Shown here piece after piece: positions 16,371 through 25,601 of a stretch of DNA of 64,000 bases. The notes beneath the pieces were generated by a model. It was not told where the DNA came from. It did not search any database and was given only the letters and a program-made list of their open reading frames with translations. The position numbers and the translations under genes are program-made. Position 1 is the stretch's first letter. Every line of letters starts with the position of its first letter. This DNA comes from JBCCGL01 sp039029275 (GTDB taxonomy: Bacteria; Pseudomonadota; Gammaproteobacteria; JBCCGL01): assembly GCA_039029275.1 (NCBI GenBank), contig JBCCGL010000009.1, positions 194,480 to 258,479 on the forward strand, in the 5' to 3' direction.

Positions 16371-17048
16371 TTATTCCGCAGTCACGAGGCGGTACCCCGC
16401 GCCGCGTACGGTTTGCAACATCGACTGGCCAAAGTCCTTGTCGATTTTGCTGCGCAGGCGGCTGATCTGAACATCGATAACGTTGGTTTGCGGGTCGAAG
16501 TGGTAGTCCCACACATTCTCGAGCAGCATGGTGCGGGTCACAACCTGTCCGGCGTGACGCATTAAATATTCCAGCAGTCGAAACTCGCGCGGTTGCAAAT
16601 TAATGCGGGTGCCGTCGCGGGTGACCTTGCGTTTGAGCAGGTCGAGTTTCAGATCACCGACGTGCAACAAGGTCGCCGCGTGCTCGGGGTGAGCGCGACG
16701 CACGAGTGCCTCAAGGCGAGCAATGAGTTCATTCAATGCATACGGTTTGGTCAGGTAATCATCGCCCCCGGCAGCGAGCCCTTCAACGCGCTCGTCGACC
16801 GCATCAAGCGCGCTCAAAATTAGTACCGGGGTCGTATTACCGGTTTTACGCAGCTCAGCAATGATGGATAAACCATCGCGTTTAGGCAGCATTCGGTCAA
16901 TCACCAGTGCGTCGTAGGCGTTGGTCAGTGCCAGATCAAGGCCGGCGTCGCCGTCGGCCGCGTGATCTGTCACGTGGCCGCATTCGGTGAGCCCTTTGAC
17001 CAGGTAGCTGGCGGCGTCTTTGTCATCTTCAACTATGAGTAATCGCAT
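16371..17048 (-). CDS. OmpR-family response regulator
   Basis: The 225-residue protein has a receiver domain with the acidic pair Asp8/Asp9, phospho-acceptor Asp51 in LVIDRMLP and the conserved Lys in LTKPY. A winged-helix domain of the OmpR/PhoB type follows (LQPREFRLLEYLMRH, TNVIDVQISRLRSKID, VRGAGYRL). It is the first gene of the unit with the kinase. It is divergent from the HtrA-like gene at 17183, whose promoter lies in the shared 134-nt region, so control of that protease in response to envelope stress is a reasonable inference. Confidence 0.92.
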   Translation of the reverse strand: MRLLIVEDDKDAASYLVKGLTECGHVTDHAADGDAGLDLALTNAYDALVIDRMLPKRDGLSIIAELRKTGNTTPVLILSALDAVDERVEGLAAGGDDYLTKPYALNELIARLEALVRRAHPEHAATLLHVGDLKLDLLKRKVTRDGTRINLQPREFRLLEYLMRHAGQVVTRTMLLENVWDYHFDPQTNVIDVQISRLRSKIDKDFGQSMLQTVRGAGYRLVTAE

Positions 17049-17182
17049 CGTTCAATTCTCGTTAGGTTGCGGCAATGATAGCGGCGCATATTGCGTTGTG
17101 AGATGACTGGTTTGTAATGAGACAGAAAGCTCCAGGAAAGGTCATACGCGTAAGACTGCATGCACACGTCCCGGAGGTCTCT

Positions 17183-18688
17183 ATGAATTTATCTCGTCGA
17201 TTCTCGATTCAACAATCGACCCGTGGTGCCAATGTACAACAACACGTGTTCAGCGCACCGCAAAGCTGGCAACAACGGCTGAACGCGCAGTTAATGCTGC
17301 TGGCGTTTTGCGTGATCACGCTGGCCGTACTTTTTTCATCACCAGTTTTTGCAAACCAACTCCCGGACTATGCCGATCTCGTCGAGGAGCAAAGTGCTGC
17401 GGTTGTGCGCATTACCGCGCTTGCTCCGGTGACGCCCGCGTCAGCGCAAGCGCCCGATTCATTTTCTCAACGTGATGACATCCCGGAATTGTTCAAGCGC
17501 TACTTTGATCAAATGCCAAATCAACCCGGCACCCCGCGGCGCGGTAACGGTTTCGGTTCCGGCTTTATCGTCAGTGACGATGGGTATGTGGTGACCAATG
17601 CCCACGTTGTCGATGGTGCCGAAACCATTCGTGTGAGTTTGCACGACAAACGCGAATTCGATGCGACCCTTATTGGTGCTGACGAGCGCACCGATGTTGC
17701 CCTGCTGAAAATTGATGCAGAAAACTTGCCGCAGGTGGAGCTGGGTGACTCCGACGAGATTCGTGTCGGTCAATGGGTGCTCGCAATTGGTTCGCCTTTC
17801 GGCTTTGAGTACACCGCAACGCAGGGCATTGTCAGTGCGGTTTCGCGTCACCTGCGCGGCGATAGTTACGTCCCGTTTATCCAGACCGATGCTGCGGTTA
17901 ATCCGGGTAATTCTGGTGGGCCATTATTCGACGCCGAAGGCCGTGTGATCGGGGTTAACTCACAGATTTATACCCGGTCCGGCGGCTTTATGGGTTTGTC
18001 GTTTGCGATTCCAGTCAACGTCGTTAAAGACATAACCGACCAACTCAAATCGCAGGGGTACGCGAGCTACGGATGGCTTGGAGTGATGATTCAGGATCTC
18101 GATGCTGCGCTCGCCGAATCGTTCGGATTGGATCGCCCCAGCGGCGCACTGGTTGCGCAGGTGACCGACGACAGTCCCGCGCAGGATGCCGGGCTGCAAA
18201 GCGGCGATATTATTCTCACGTTCGCCGGGAAAACGGTAGAAAAGTCTTCTGACCTGCCATCGTTGGTCGGCGCCACCCGTCCGGGTAAAACTGCAAATAT
18301 TGAAATCGTGCGTATGGGCGAACGTTTAACTGTGCCGGTCACAATTCGCGAACTCGACCCGCAGGGACAACTGCAGAAGACAAATACAAAGAAATCGACA
18401 GCGCCGTCGTTGCTCGGCCTGCAAACTGAAAAGTTGTCAGCGGATGAGCTCGCGCAACTCAATATCGACAACGGTGTTCGCGCACGCAACGTTGAGCGCG
18501 ATGGCCCTGCAGCCAAAGCCGGAATTCAGGCCGGCGACATTATTGTTTCGATTAACCAGATCGACGCGGATTCCCCCACACAACTCGATTCAATTGTGCA
18601 GGAATTACCGCGCGATCAATCGCTGCCGGTCTTGGTTTTACGCAACAGCGCGCCGCAATTTATAGCAATGACGATTCCAAAGGCGTGA
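17183..18688 (+). CDS. HtrA/Do-family serine protease with two PDZ domains
   Basis: The 501-residue protein has a long polar N-terminus, one hydrophobic segment (residues about 37-56) and a periplasmic trypsin-like domain with catalytic His141, Asp171 and Ser244 (GNSGGP). PDZ1 spans about 275-365 and PDZ2 about 400-500. Members degrade or refold damaged envelope proteins. The start is the ATG with GGAGGT 5-6 nt upstream; the open frame upstream of it is ignored. The roughly 35-residue cytoplasmic leader before the hydrophobic segment is longer than a normal signal peptide and may act as an anchor. It is followed by a strong terminator and divergent from the two-component system. Confidence 0.92.
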   Translation: MNLSRRFSIQQSTRGANVQQHVFSAPQSWQQRLNAQLMLLAFCVITLAVLFSSPVFANQLPDYADLVEEQSAAVVRITALAPVTPASAQAPDSFSQRDDIPELFKRYFDQMPNQPGTPRRGNGFGSGFIVSDDGYVVTNAHVVDGAETIRVSLHDKREFDATLIGADERTDVALLKIDAENLPQVELGDSDEIRVGQWVLAIGSPFGFEYTATQGIVSAVSRHLRGDSYVPFIQTDAAVNPGNSGGPLFDAEGRVIGVNSQIYTRSGGFMGLSFAIPVNVVKDITDQLKSQGYASYGWLGVMIQDLDAALAESFGLDRPSGALVAQVTDDSPAQDAGLQSGDIILTFAGKTVEKSSDLPSLVGATRPGKTANIEIVRMGERLTVPVTIRELDPQGQLQKTNTKKSTAPSLLGLQTEKLSADELAQLNIDNGVRARNVERDGPAAKAGIQAGDIIVSINQIDADSPTQLDSIVQELPRDQSLPVLVLRNSAPQFIAMTIPKA

Positions 18689-18725
18689 CATTAATCCCCG
18701 TTCACCTCGATGTGTGACTCGCGTT

Positions 18726-18762
18726 AGGCGGCTCGTAAGTACTTGGAGCCGCCTCTTTTTTT
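18726..18762 (+). terminator. Rho-independent terminator after the HtrA gene
   Basis: AGGCGGCTC, an 11-nt loop and GAGCCGCCT form a perfect 9-bp stem, followed by C and seven T residues. It lies 38 nt past the stop codon. Confidence 0.92.
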
Positions 18763-18907
18763 GACGCGTGACAAAATAGCCAACTCACTTTAGCCTGTAT
18801 CTTCGGTAAGTGTGCGTCAATCGCCACATTGGCGTTTTTTAATTTACCGTATGCTACATTCAGAGAATCGGTATTTTCTTTGTGATCTGTCAGGTGCGTC
18901 GCTGCTG

Positions 18908-19516
18908 ATGAACGTTAACCATGATCGACCTTTTTCTCAGGCGTGTGAGCAAAACCAACACATCATACTCGCCGTTCTCAAAGACTACCTGGTCGAGCCT
19001 CAGTGGGTTTTTGAAATCGGTAGTGGCACCGGCCAACACGCTGTTTTTTTTGCGCGGGAACTGCCATTCTTACACTGGCAGCCAAGCGACTTGTCAGAAA
19101 ACCTGCCCGGTATTTCCGCGTGGATCGAATATTCCGGTTTAGACAATATTTCGCATCCGATTACGCTGGATGTTGCCAGTACAAATTGGCCGGAAATCTC
19201 AGCGGGGTGTTTTTTTTCCGCTAACTCGTTGCACATTATGTCCTGGAATCACGTCATTGCATTTTTCGGTGGCCTGGCACGCGTGGCAGAACCGAACGCA
19301 CACTTAATTGTGTACGGGCCATTCAACTACAACAACGAATTCACCAGCGAAAGTAATCGCGAGTTCGATGCCTATTTGCGGAGTCGCGATCCTTTGAGCG
19401 GTGTTCGAAATTTTGACGATATCGACGAGCTGGCAAACGCCGCGGGTTTTACGTTGCTCGAAGATCGCGCAATGCCGGCGAACAACCGAACGCTGGTGTG
19501 GAAAAAGGCGGGTTAA
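18908..19516 (+). CDS. DUF938 family SAM-dependent methyltransferase
   Basis: The 202-residue product matches the DUF938 family in length and layout: PFSQACEQNQHIILAVL near the start, SAM motif I FEIGSGTGQHAVFFA, then LHWQPSDL, NSLHIMSW and YGPFNYN. The substrate of this family is not known to me. The frame is open to 18812, but similarity begins at the ATG at 18908. The ribosome site is poor, so an upstream ATG at 18851 remains possible. The gene is convergent with the duplicated methyltransferase-like gene. Confidence 0.8.
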   Translation: MNVNHDRPFSQACEQNQHIILAVLKDYLVEPQWVFEIGSGTGQHAVFFARELPFLHWQPSDLSENLPGISAWIEYSGLDNISHPITLDVASTNWPEISAGCFFSANSLHIMSWNHVIAFFGGLARVAEPNAHLIVYGPFNYNNEFTSESNREFDAYLRSRDPLSGVRNFDDIDELANAAGFTLLEDRAMPANNRTLVWKKAG

Positions 19517-19531
19517 ACTTAAATCGGATTC

Positions 19532-20788
19532 TCAGGGATCGTACGTGAGTATCAACTCCGTGATACCACTCTGCATGCCTTCCTGAAATAGAAACGTTTT
19601 TTCTATTTTAAAACCGCGCATACGCCGAAGTATGTCCAGAGTCGTGAAGTACGGAATTTCTCGGTAGTTATCCGGTGTGTCGTTGTAACTGAGCACACAA
19701 TCGTTACCAATCGTAAATCGGCGCGGTGACTCCGGCATATTTTTATGCGTGTACGAAACCGCAAACAGCTTAGTGCCTGGTACGCAGTGAGGGCGCAATT
19801 TATTCGCCAGCTGTTCGATCTGGCTTGGTTGCAAATAGTTCAGGATGTCCCACAGCAACACGACGTCGAAGGTTTGGCTCGTGTCGTAGCCTATGGTGTG
19901 AGCGCCCACATCGCTGCGTCCGCCACTGGGGCGATTGTTCAGTCCGCCTATCGAACTAATCAGGTTTTCAACGAACACGCTGGCTCTATGCTGCTTGAGC
20001 ACGTTGACATTGGAATCGATGCGCTGTCCGAGGTCGAGCACACTCGGCGCACGCTCGCACTTATCCAGCTCACCGAGCATGCGCTCAAGCCCAGGGGATT
20101 GGTGCAGTGTTTTGTGCGAATCGACAAATTCACGACTCACGTGTTTTACCGCCGCCCCGGTCGTTTCCACTTGTCGCACGTTGCGCGGATTAAAACGAAA
20201 GGAATACTCCATCGCCCCGGGTAACATGCCGTCTTTTGGCAACCAGGTGTCCTGCGCGATAAAGCCGGGCAGGTGTGATAGCAAGTCGAATGCGGAGTTC
20301 TGCGGATACGGGCGCTCTACAAGGACGCCAAAACCGACTTCGAAAGTGTCGGAATCCAATAGCCCAAATTTCTGAGGGATTTCCGAAATCCTGTCGTTGG
20401 TGTAGGACACCACGTGCATGAGCGTGTCCGGACGGCAGTTTTTCTTTAAGCGAGAGATCAATCTCGAAAGTTGCTTGAGGTCTATGTAGTTAAAAATATC
20501 CCACGCAAAAATTGCGTCGAACTGCGTTTCGTCGCCGTAATTGAGCAGGTACTCGTCGATATCAGCGCCGGCGTTGATCTCGTTCAGCGATGAAGCAATA
20601 TTCTCCACGAACAGCTTGCAGTTGTAGTCGGCAAAGAAGCTCGCGTTGTGTTGGTTCATCTGACCGAGGTCGAGGATGTTGTTTTTACGGGAGTTGTCGA
20701 GAATCGACAGAACGGCGCGCACGCCTGGAGAGACGAAACGTTTCGGGATTACATCTGCTTGAAGTTCGGCCAAGATGTCGGAGCGCAT
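19532..20788 (-). CDS. Protein with two tandem methyltransferase-like domains lacking the glycine-rich SAM motif
   Basis: The 418-residue protein consists of two similar halves. The first (about residues 20-210) has ILDLGQMNQHN, LFVENIASSL, FDAIFAWDIFNYI and VSYTNDR in order. The second (about 235-418) repeats this as VLDLGQRIDSN, VFVENLISSIGGL, FDVVLLWDILNYL and VSYTHKN. The pattern is a class I methyltransferase fold, but in both halves motif I lacks the usual GxGxG, so SAM binding is doubtful. I do not recognise a named family. It stands 102 nt from the bactofilin gene on the same strand. Confidence 0.7.
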   Translation of the reverse strand: MRSDILAELQADVIPKRFVSPGVRAVLSILDNSRKNNILDLGQMNQHNASFFADYNCKLFVENIASSLNEINAGADIDEYLLNYGDETQFDAIFAWDIFNYIDLKQLSRLISRLKKNCRPDTLMHVVSYTNDRISEIPQKFGLLDSDTFEVGFGVLVERPYPQNSAFDLLSHLPGFIAQDTWLPKDGMLPGAMEYSFRFNPRNVRQVETTGAAVKHVSREFVDSHKTLHQSPGLERMLGELDKCERAPSVLDLGQRIDSNVNVLKQHRASVFVENLISSIGGLNNRPSGGRSDVGAHTIGYDTSQTFDVVLLWDILNYLQPSQIEQLANKLRPHCVPGTKLFAVSYTHKNMPESPRRFTIGNDCVLSYNDTPDNYREIPYFTTLDILRRMRGFKIEKTFLFQEGMQSGITELILTYDP

Positions 20789-20890
20789 AGGGCTGGACGA
20801 GTTATGTTGTCATTGTAGTCCATTCTAACTGCCTGACCGAGTCGTGCGGGCAAATCCATCGCCCGCGTAATGTTTGCCTGTGCGATAAAT

Positions 20891-21421
20891 CTACTTGCTT
20901 TTGTTCGCGGGCGAGTTGTTAGCAGGCGCCGGTGCAGATGCTGCCGGTTTGCTGGCGCTTGAGTCGCTGCTGGTGGTGCTCGCAGAAGAACGGCCGCTCA
21001 GGTTAGGGATCGCTTTCGGGTCGGCTTCCATGTCGATGCTGCCGCGGAACTTGGCACCGTCTTCGAGGCTGACGCGCGGTGAAACGAGATTGCCGCGTAC
21101 GTTGCTCGACTGACGGATTACGATGTTCTCAGCGCCGTACAAATCGCCTTCAACTTCGCCTTCGATCGTGATCGTCTTGGCCACGGCGTTGGCTTTAACC
21201 GAACCGTTTTCACCAATGGTCAGACTGTTTTCTTTCAGCTCAATGGTGCCGTCAACGCGACCCTGAATCAGAATATCTTCGTCGCCAGACAGGTCGCCCT
21301 TAATACGGATTTTAGGGCCAATAATCGCGGTCGGTGAATTGCCTGGTGATGCTGATTTTATCGGTGTCGCCGGGCTATTCGGAGAGTCGGAACGCGCGGC
21401 GGAATCTGTCTTATCAATCAT
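20891..21421 (-). CDS. Bactofilin (polymer-forming cytoskeletal protein)
   Basis: The 176-residue protein has a proline/serine-rich N-terminus, a central bactofilin beta-helix (about residues 35-130: IRIKGDLSGDEDILIQGRVDG, ENSLTIGENGSVKANAVAK, IEGEVEGDLYG) and an Ala/Pro/Ser/Lys-rich tail. Bactofilins polymerise without nucleotide into membrane-associated filaments and place cell-wall or polar machinery. Length and repeat spacing are normal for the family. No peptidase partner gene is adjacent. Confidence 0.92.
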   Translation of the reverse strand: MIDKTDSAARSDSPNSPATPIKSASPGNSPTAIIGPKIRIKGDLSGDEDILIQGRVDGTIELKENSLTIGENGSVKANAVAKTITIEGEVEGDLYGAENIVIRQSSNVRGNLVSPRVSLEDGAKFRGSIDMEADPKAIPNLSGRSSASTTSSDSSASKPAASAPAPANNSPANKSK

Positions 21422-21785
21422 TGAGTAACACCCGGTTGAGTTTGTTTTGAAGAGCGACTGTAGCTCGAAAGTGGCTTGTAAAATCCGACTTCAGTCACAC
21501 CGTTCCGGTGTCATACTGCCAACAAAAATGACGACATGACAACGGGCCCGGCGGCTCGCTGGAGTAATTATAAGCTCATGAAAAATAAGTGAAAAATATT
21601 CTTCTGATTTGACGCAATCTGATTCTGACGAAAATCAAACAACAGGCTTGAATGTCGGAAGTGTGATCATACGCGACGCGTAACAGTTGGTCTGAATACG
21701 CTGAGAAACGAGCGGTCGCATTGCTCGCGAAATTACAATTCGCCAACTACACTACACGCCCAAGTGATTGATTAAACAGGTCTAA
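21422..21785. other. Divergent promoter region of the bactofilin and second HtrA genes
   Basis: The 364 nt carry no gene I can support. They must contain the promoters of both divergent genes. The part near 21570-21630 is AT-rich. I see no convincing hexamer pair, long palindrome or terminator. Confidence 0.5.
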
Positions 21786-23159
21786 ATGCAGTTTCTCAAG
21801 CGCGCAGGTAAGCTCTGCCTGCTCTTTTTTCTTCTCGCAGCGAGCCAACTCTCGCTTGCCGCGCTTCCGGCAGCGGTGGATGGCCAGCCGCTGCCCAGTC
21901 TCGCTCCGGTGCTTGAAAAAGCCACCCCTGCGGTCGTGAATATCGCCACGCGCGGAAGCGTGCGCGTACGCAGCAATCCCCTGTTTGAGGATCCGTTCTT
22001 CCGTCGATTTTTCGATTTGCCCAACCAGACGCGTGAGCGCCCAACCCAAAGTCTTGGCTCGGGGGTCATCGTTGGCGCAAAAGATGGCCTGATCCTGACC
22101 AACCATCATGTGATTGAAAACGCGACCGAAATCAGCGTCACCCTGCACGACGGCCGCGAACTGGTCGCGCAGAAAGTTGGTTCCGATCCCTTGGCCGATG
22201 TAGCGCTTATCCAGATTCAGGCGGATGGTCTGACCGAGTTGCCGTGGATGGATTCAGATGCTCTGCGCGTTGGAGATTTTGTGGTCGCGATCGGAAACCC
22301 GTTTGGGCTCGGGCAAACGGTCACCTCCGGCATTGTCAGCGCGCTCTCGCGGTCCGGTCTGGGCATCGAGGACTACGAAGACTTTATTCAGACCGACGCC
22401 TCGATTAATCCCGGAAATTCCGGCGGCGCTTTGATCAACCTGCGCGGCGAATTGGCCGGCATCAACACGGCAATTCTTGGCGCTGGCGGCGGCAGTGTCG
22501 GAATCGGTTTCGCGATTCCAGCCAATATGGCGCGTGCGATCATGCAGCAGCTGGTTGAGTTTGGCGAAGTAAAGCGGGGTCGTCTTGGGGTTGGCGCGCA
22601 GGCGCTAACACCTGAGCTCGCGACCGCGTTTAACACCGAACAAAAACGCGGCGTCGTCATTACCGAGGTCGAACCGGGTTCGGCGGCGCAGCGCGCGGGG
22701 CTGCAGGTGGGTGATGTCATCGTTGTGGTTGGCGGGCGTCCGGTTCGCCACACCAACGACGTGCGCAATATTATCGGGCTGCTGCGTGTCGGCCAGCAGG
22801 TGACGATGCGTGTGATTCGCGATGGGGTAGAGCGCAATATCAGCGCTGTCATTGACGCGCAGGATCCCGTTGTATGGAACGGCGGGGATCACTCACCCCT
22901 ATTGGCCGGTGCCGAATTCTCCAACGTCGAGCAAAAAGACCGTTACCAGACGCTGCGTTATGTTGAGGTGATCAAGGTCGAGCGCCATAGCACCGCGTGG
23001 CGCGTGGGTATGCGCGTCGGCGATATTGTCCTGGCGGTCAATCGAGCGCGCGTGGAAGACGTCGGCGACATACAGCGCGCGGTGTTAGCCGGGCCGGATA
23101 ATGAAATCCTGCTCAACATCCAGCGCGGCAGTCGCGCCTATTTTGTGTTGCTGAAATAG
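21786..23159 (+). CDS. DegQ/DegS-like HtrA serine protease
   Basis: The 457-residue protein has a Sec signal peptide (residues 1-26), a trypsin-like domain with catalytic His108, Asp138 and Ser212 (GNSGGA), PDZ1 (about 255-350) and a second, less typical PDZ (about 365-457, VGMRVGDIVLAVNRARV). It acts in the periplasm in protein quality control. It is shorter than DegP because loop LA is short, which is closer to DegQ. It differs clearly from the other HtrA at 17183, so these are old paralogues and not a recent duplication. AGG lies 6 nt before the ATG. Confidence 0.92.
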   Translation: MQFLKRAGKLCLLFFLLAASQLSLAALPAAVDGQPLPSLAPVLEKATPAVVNIATRGSVRVRSNPLFEDPFFRRFFDLPNQTRERPTQSLGSGVIVGAKDGLILTNHHVIENATEISVTLHDGRELVAQKVGSDPLADVALIQIQADGLTELPWMDSDALRVGDFVVAIGNPFGLGQTVTSGIVSALSRSGLGIEDYEDFIQTDASINPGNSGGALINLRGELAGINTAILGAGGGSVGIGFAIPANMARAIMQQLVEFGEVKRGRLGVGAQALTPELATAFNTEQKRGVVITEVEPGSAAQRAGLQVGDVIVVVGGRPVRHTNDVRNIIGLLRVGQQVTMRVIRDGVERNISAVIDAQDPVVWNGGDHSPLLAGAEFSNVEQKDRYQTLRYVEVIKVERHSTAWRVGMRVGDIVLAVNRARVEDVGDIQRAVLAGPDNEILLNIQRGSRAYFVLLK

Positions 23160-23185
23160 CGCGAGAAGCGCGTTAGCGCCGCCAT

Positions 23186-23650
23186 TTATTTTTCGGAATA
23201 ACCCGCTGTGTTGTTAGCGACCCAGCGGCTTTTTTCACCCTTGATATCGTCGTCGCCGAGCGTTTCTTTCTTCCAGAAGGGTGCGCGTGATTTAAGCGCC
23301 TCCATCAAAAATCGGCAGGCCTCGAACGCAGCCGCGCGGTGCGTTGACCAGCACACAGTCAGCACGATGGGTTCACCGGGTTGAATCAGACCAACGCGGT
23401 GCGCCACCAGCGCATCGTCCAAAGGCCACTGTTGTTTGGCGTCCTCGACGATTTCAGCCAGCTGCTTTTCGGTCATGCCGGGATAGTGCTCGAGTTCCAT
23501 GCTGCGCACGCGGTCGCCTTCGTTGAAATCGCGCATACTGCCGACAAAGCTCGCGCAGGCGCCATAGCTTCCCGATTTCAAGCGCGAGGATTGATGCTGT
23601 TGCAGCAGCGTGTAAGGCTCGAACGGTGTGTCAAATAGTTCTACCGTCAC
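23186..23650 (-). CDS. moaE: Molybdopterin synthase catalytic subunit MoaE
   Basis: The 154-residue protein is full length. Marks are FVGSMRDFN in the N-terminal part, LEHYPGMTEK, AHRVGLIQPGEPIVLT and the active-site helix and lysines in HRAAAFEACRFLMEALKSRAPFWKKE. It transfers sulfur from the MoaD thiocarboxylate to precursor Z to make molybdopterin. The start is a GTG with AGGAGG about 5 nt upstream, directly behind the MoaD stop, so the pair is translationally close. Confidence 0.95.
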   Translation of the reverse strand: MTVELFDTPFEPYTLLQQHQSSRLKSGSYGACASFVGSMRDFNEGDRVRSMELEHYPGMTEKQLAEIVEDAKQQWPLDDALVAHRVGLIQPGEPIVLTVCWSTHRAAAFEACRFLMEALKSRAPFWKKETLGDDDIKGEKSRWVANNTAGYSEK

Positions 23651-23651
23651 G

Positions 23652-23885
23652 CTAACCTCCTGTCACTGGCGGGAAAAAGGCCACCTCGTCTCCATCGGTG
23701 ACCGGATGATCCCACTCGATGTGGTCAAGGTTGATCGCGCACAGCGTGTTCTCGGGCACTGGCGCATTGTCGGTCGCCTGCACCCAGACATCGTGCGCGT
23801 TGCGAATGCCGTCTGCATCCAAATGCGTGTTCGACAGGTCTAAGGTCTCGCGCAAACCGGCAAAAAATTTGACGGATATTGTCAT
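23652..23885 (-). CDS. moaD: Molybdopterin synthase sulfur carrier MoaD
   Basis: The 77-residue ubiquitin-fold protein starts VKFFAGLRE and ends VAFFPPVTGG. The C-terminal Gly-Gly is the site of thiocarboxylation. It is the small subunit of molybdopterin synthase and is encoded directly upstream of moaE on the minus strand. It is divergent from moaC, 76 nt away. Confidence 0.95.
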   Translation of the reverse strand: MTISVKFFAGLRETLDLSNTHLDADGIRNAHDVWVQATDNAPVPENTLCAINLDHIEWDHPVTDGDEVAFFPPVTGG

Positions 23886-23961
23886 TGCGTTTCACGTGTA
23901 CGAGATAGCGTTGAGAGATAAGTATGCGTTAAATTAGCGGCAAGTTATAGCGGGGCAAATC

Positions 23962-24456
23962 ATGTCTGAGTTGACACATTTTAATGCCAAAGGCGAGGCG
24001 CACATGGTCGATGTGGGCGATAAAGCCGTTACGCGCCGCGTCGCGGTTGCCGCGGGTGAAATAGTCATGCAGGCGGGCACGCTGGCGATGATCGTCGCGG
24101 GCGATCACAAAAAGGGCGACGTGCTTGGAATCGCGCGCGTCGCCGGCATTATGGCGACCAAAAAGACCGCCGAGCTGGTTCCGCTGTGCCATCCAATCGG
24201 CTTGACCCACGCCGAGGTCGACTTCGACGTGGAAGAAACCAGAAACGCCATCATCTGCACGGCGCGCACCGAAACCAACGGCCAAACCGGTGTCGAGATG
24301 GAAGCGCTGACCGCCGTGCAGGTTGCGTTGCTGACCATTTACGACATGTGCAAGGCGGTCGACCGCGGCATGCAAATGGGCGCGATCCGCCTGCTGCAAA
24401 AGTCAGGCGGAAAGTCGGGTGATTACACCGCGGCGGCCACTGGCGACCCGTTATAA
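23962..24456 (+). CDS. moaC: Cyclic pyranopterin monophosphate synthase MoaC
   Basis: The 164-residue protein is typical in length. It shows MVDVGDKAVTRRVAVA, the catalytic segment KKTAELVPLCHPIGLTH, TETNGQTGVEMEALTAV and YDMCKAVDRGM. It acts after MoaA in molybdenum cofactor synthesis. The divergent arrangement with moaD-moaE puts the three genes under one shared control region; moaA and moaB are not in the window. Confidence 0.96.
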   Translation: MSELTHFNAKGEAHMVDVGDKAVTRRVAVAAGEIVMQAGTLAMIVAGDHKKGDVLGIARVAGIMATKKTAELVPLCHPIGLTHAEVDFDVEETRNAIICTARTETNGQTGVEMEALTAVQVALLTIYDMCKAVDRGMQMGAIRLLQKSGGKSGDYTAAATGDPL

Positions 24457-24478
24457 AACGAATCTCTCTATCAGACGC

Positions 24479-25573
24479 TCAAGCGTGGGTGCGCGTTTTT
24501 TGTGGATCAAAAAACGGAATAGCTTCGACCGTTGCTGCGCAATTGATGTCATCGCTTACAACGTCGAGTTGGGTTCCCGCGGCCGCAGCATCGGGCGCCA
24601 CGTGGCACAGCGCCAGCGATTTACCCAGTCGGTGCGAATAGCCCGGGCTGTTAACAACGCCGACATCCTCACCGTTTAGCCGCAAAGTCTCCCCGCCGTT
24701 CAGCATGTCGCTGTGATTGGCGACGATGCCGACACCCAAAAAGCGTTCTTTTCCTTTTGATGCCATTACTGCGTCTTTGCCACGAAAATCGCCTTTGTTT
24801 TGCGCGACGGTAAACCCGAGCCCCACCTCCCACGGCGAGTGTTCGTCTGTCATGTCGTAACCGTAAAACAGCAACGCGGCTTCAATACGAACCTTATCCA
24901 GTGCGGTAAAGGAGCACGGCATGGCGCCGTTGCCAACGAGTTGATCCCAGATATCGCAAATGACCGCAGCGCTGGCCAGAATCTCGTAACCGCGTTCGCC
25001 GGAATAGCCTGTGCGCGACAGCCGACAGGTGTGACCGAAAACCTCGGTTGCCTGATGGTGAAAATACTCCATTGCGCTCAAATCAATCGGCGTATGCGTA
25101 TCGAGCAAGGCAAGCGACTTGGGTCCTTGCACGGCGATATTGTGCAGGTCATCGTCAAATTCCAAATCAACATCCAGACCTTGCGCCGATTCCTGCAATT
25201 GCTCCATGCTGCCGCCGGAGCCGTGACATAACAGATATTCGTTGTCGCCGTTATTAGCGATAATCGCATCGTCGCTGACCGTGCCTAGTTCGGTCAGCAC
25301 GGCGCCGTAGGCAGATTTACCCGCGTAGATTTTAGTCATATCGCGTGTGATGACGTGATCGACAACTTTGTGCGCATCCGTCCCTCGAACGTAGACTTTT
25401 TTCAAAGGCGACATATCGAAAAGCCCGACATTCTCACGCACCGCGTCGTGCTCGTCGTTTGGATCGGAATTGTAAGTCCACGCCGTACCCATACCGTTCC
25501 AGTCTTCAAGGCCGGAGCCAAGCTCGGTATGACGCGATGCCAGTGCGGAAGTGCGTGATAGTTCTTCGGTCAT
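24479..25573 (-). CDS. GcvT-fold aminomethyltransferase-like protein
   Basis: The 364-residue protein has the length and fold of GcvT/DmdA-type tetrahydrofolate-dependent methyl-carrying enzymes: AVRENVGLFDMSPLKKVYVRG near the N-terminus, NIAVQGPKS, SRTGYSGERGYEIL, LDKVRIEAALLFYGYD and the C-terminal barrel. It is not a clear GcvT of glycine cleavage, since no gcvH or gcvP is near. I cannot assign it to DmdA from motifs. It lies 28 nt downstream of an MttB-superfamily gene with GGGGGAAC before the ATG, so the two are one operon. A likely job is to pass a methyl or methylene group to tetrahydrofolate. Confidence 0.8.
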   Translation of the reverse strand: MTEELSRTSALASRHTELGSGLEDWNGMGTAWTYNSDPNDEHDAVRENVGLFDMSPLKKVYVRGTDAHKVVDHVITRDMTKIYAGKSAYGAVLTELGTVSDDAIIANNGDNEYLLCHGSGGSMEQLQESAQGLDVDLEFDDDLHNIAVQGPKSLALLDTHTPIDLSAMEYFHHQATEVFGHTCRLSRTGYSGERGYEILASAAVICDIWDQLVGNGAMPCSFTALDKVRIEAALLFYGYDMTDEHSPWEVGLGFTVAQNKGDFRGKDAVMASKGKERFLGVGIVANHSDMLNGGETLRLNGEDVGVVNSPGYSHRLGKSLALCHVAPDAAAAGTQLDVVSDDINCAATVEAIPFFDPQKTRTHA

Positions 25574-25601
25574 TTTTGTTCCCCCAATCGTTAGATTTGA
25601 A

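Noticed and set aside
24479..25573. DMSP demethylase DmdA
   Set aside because: Length and fold fit, and a DddP-like gene is close, but I see no motif that separates it from other GcvT-like proteins.
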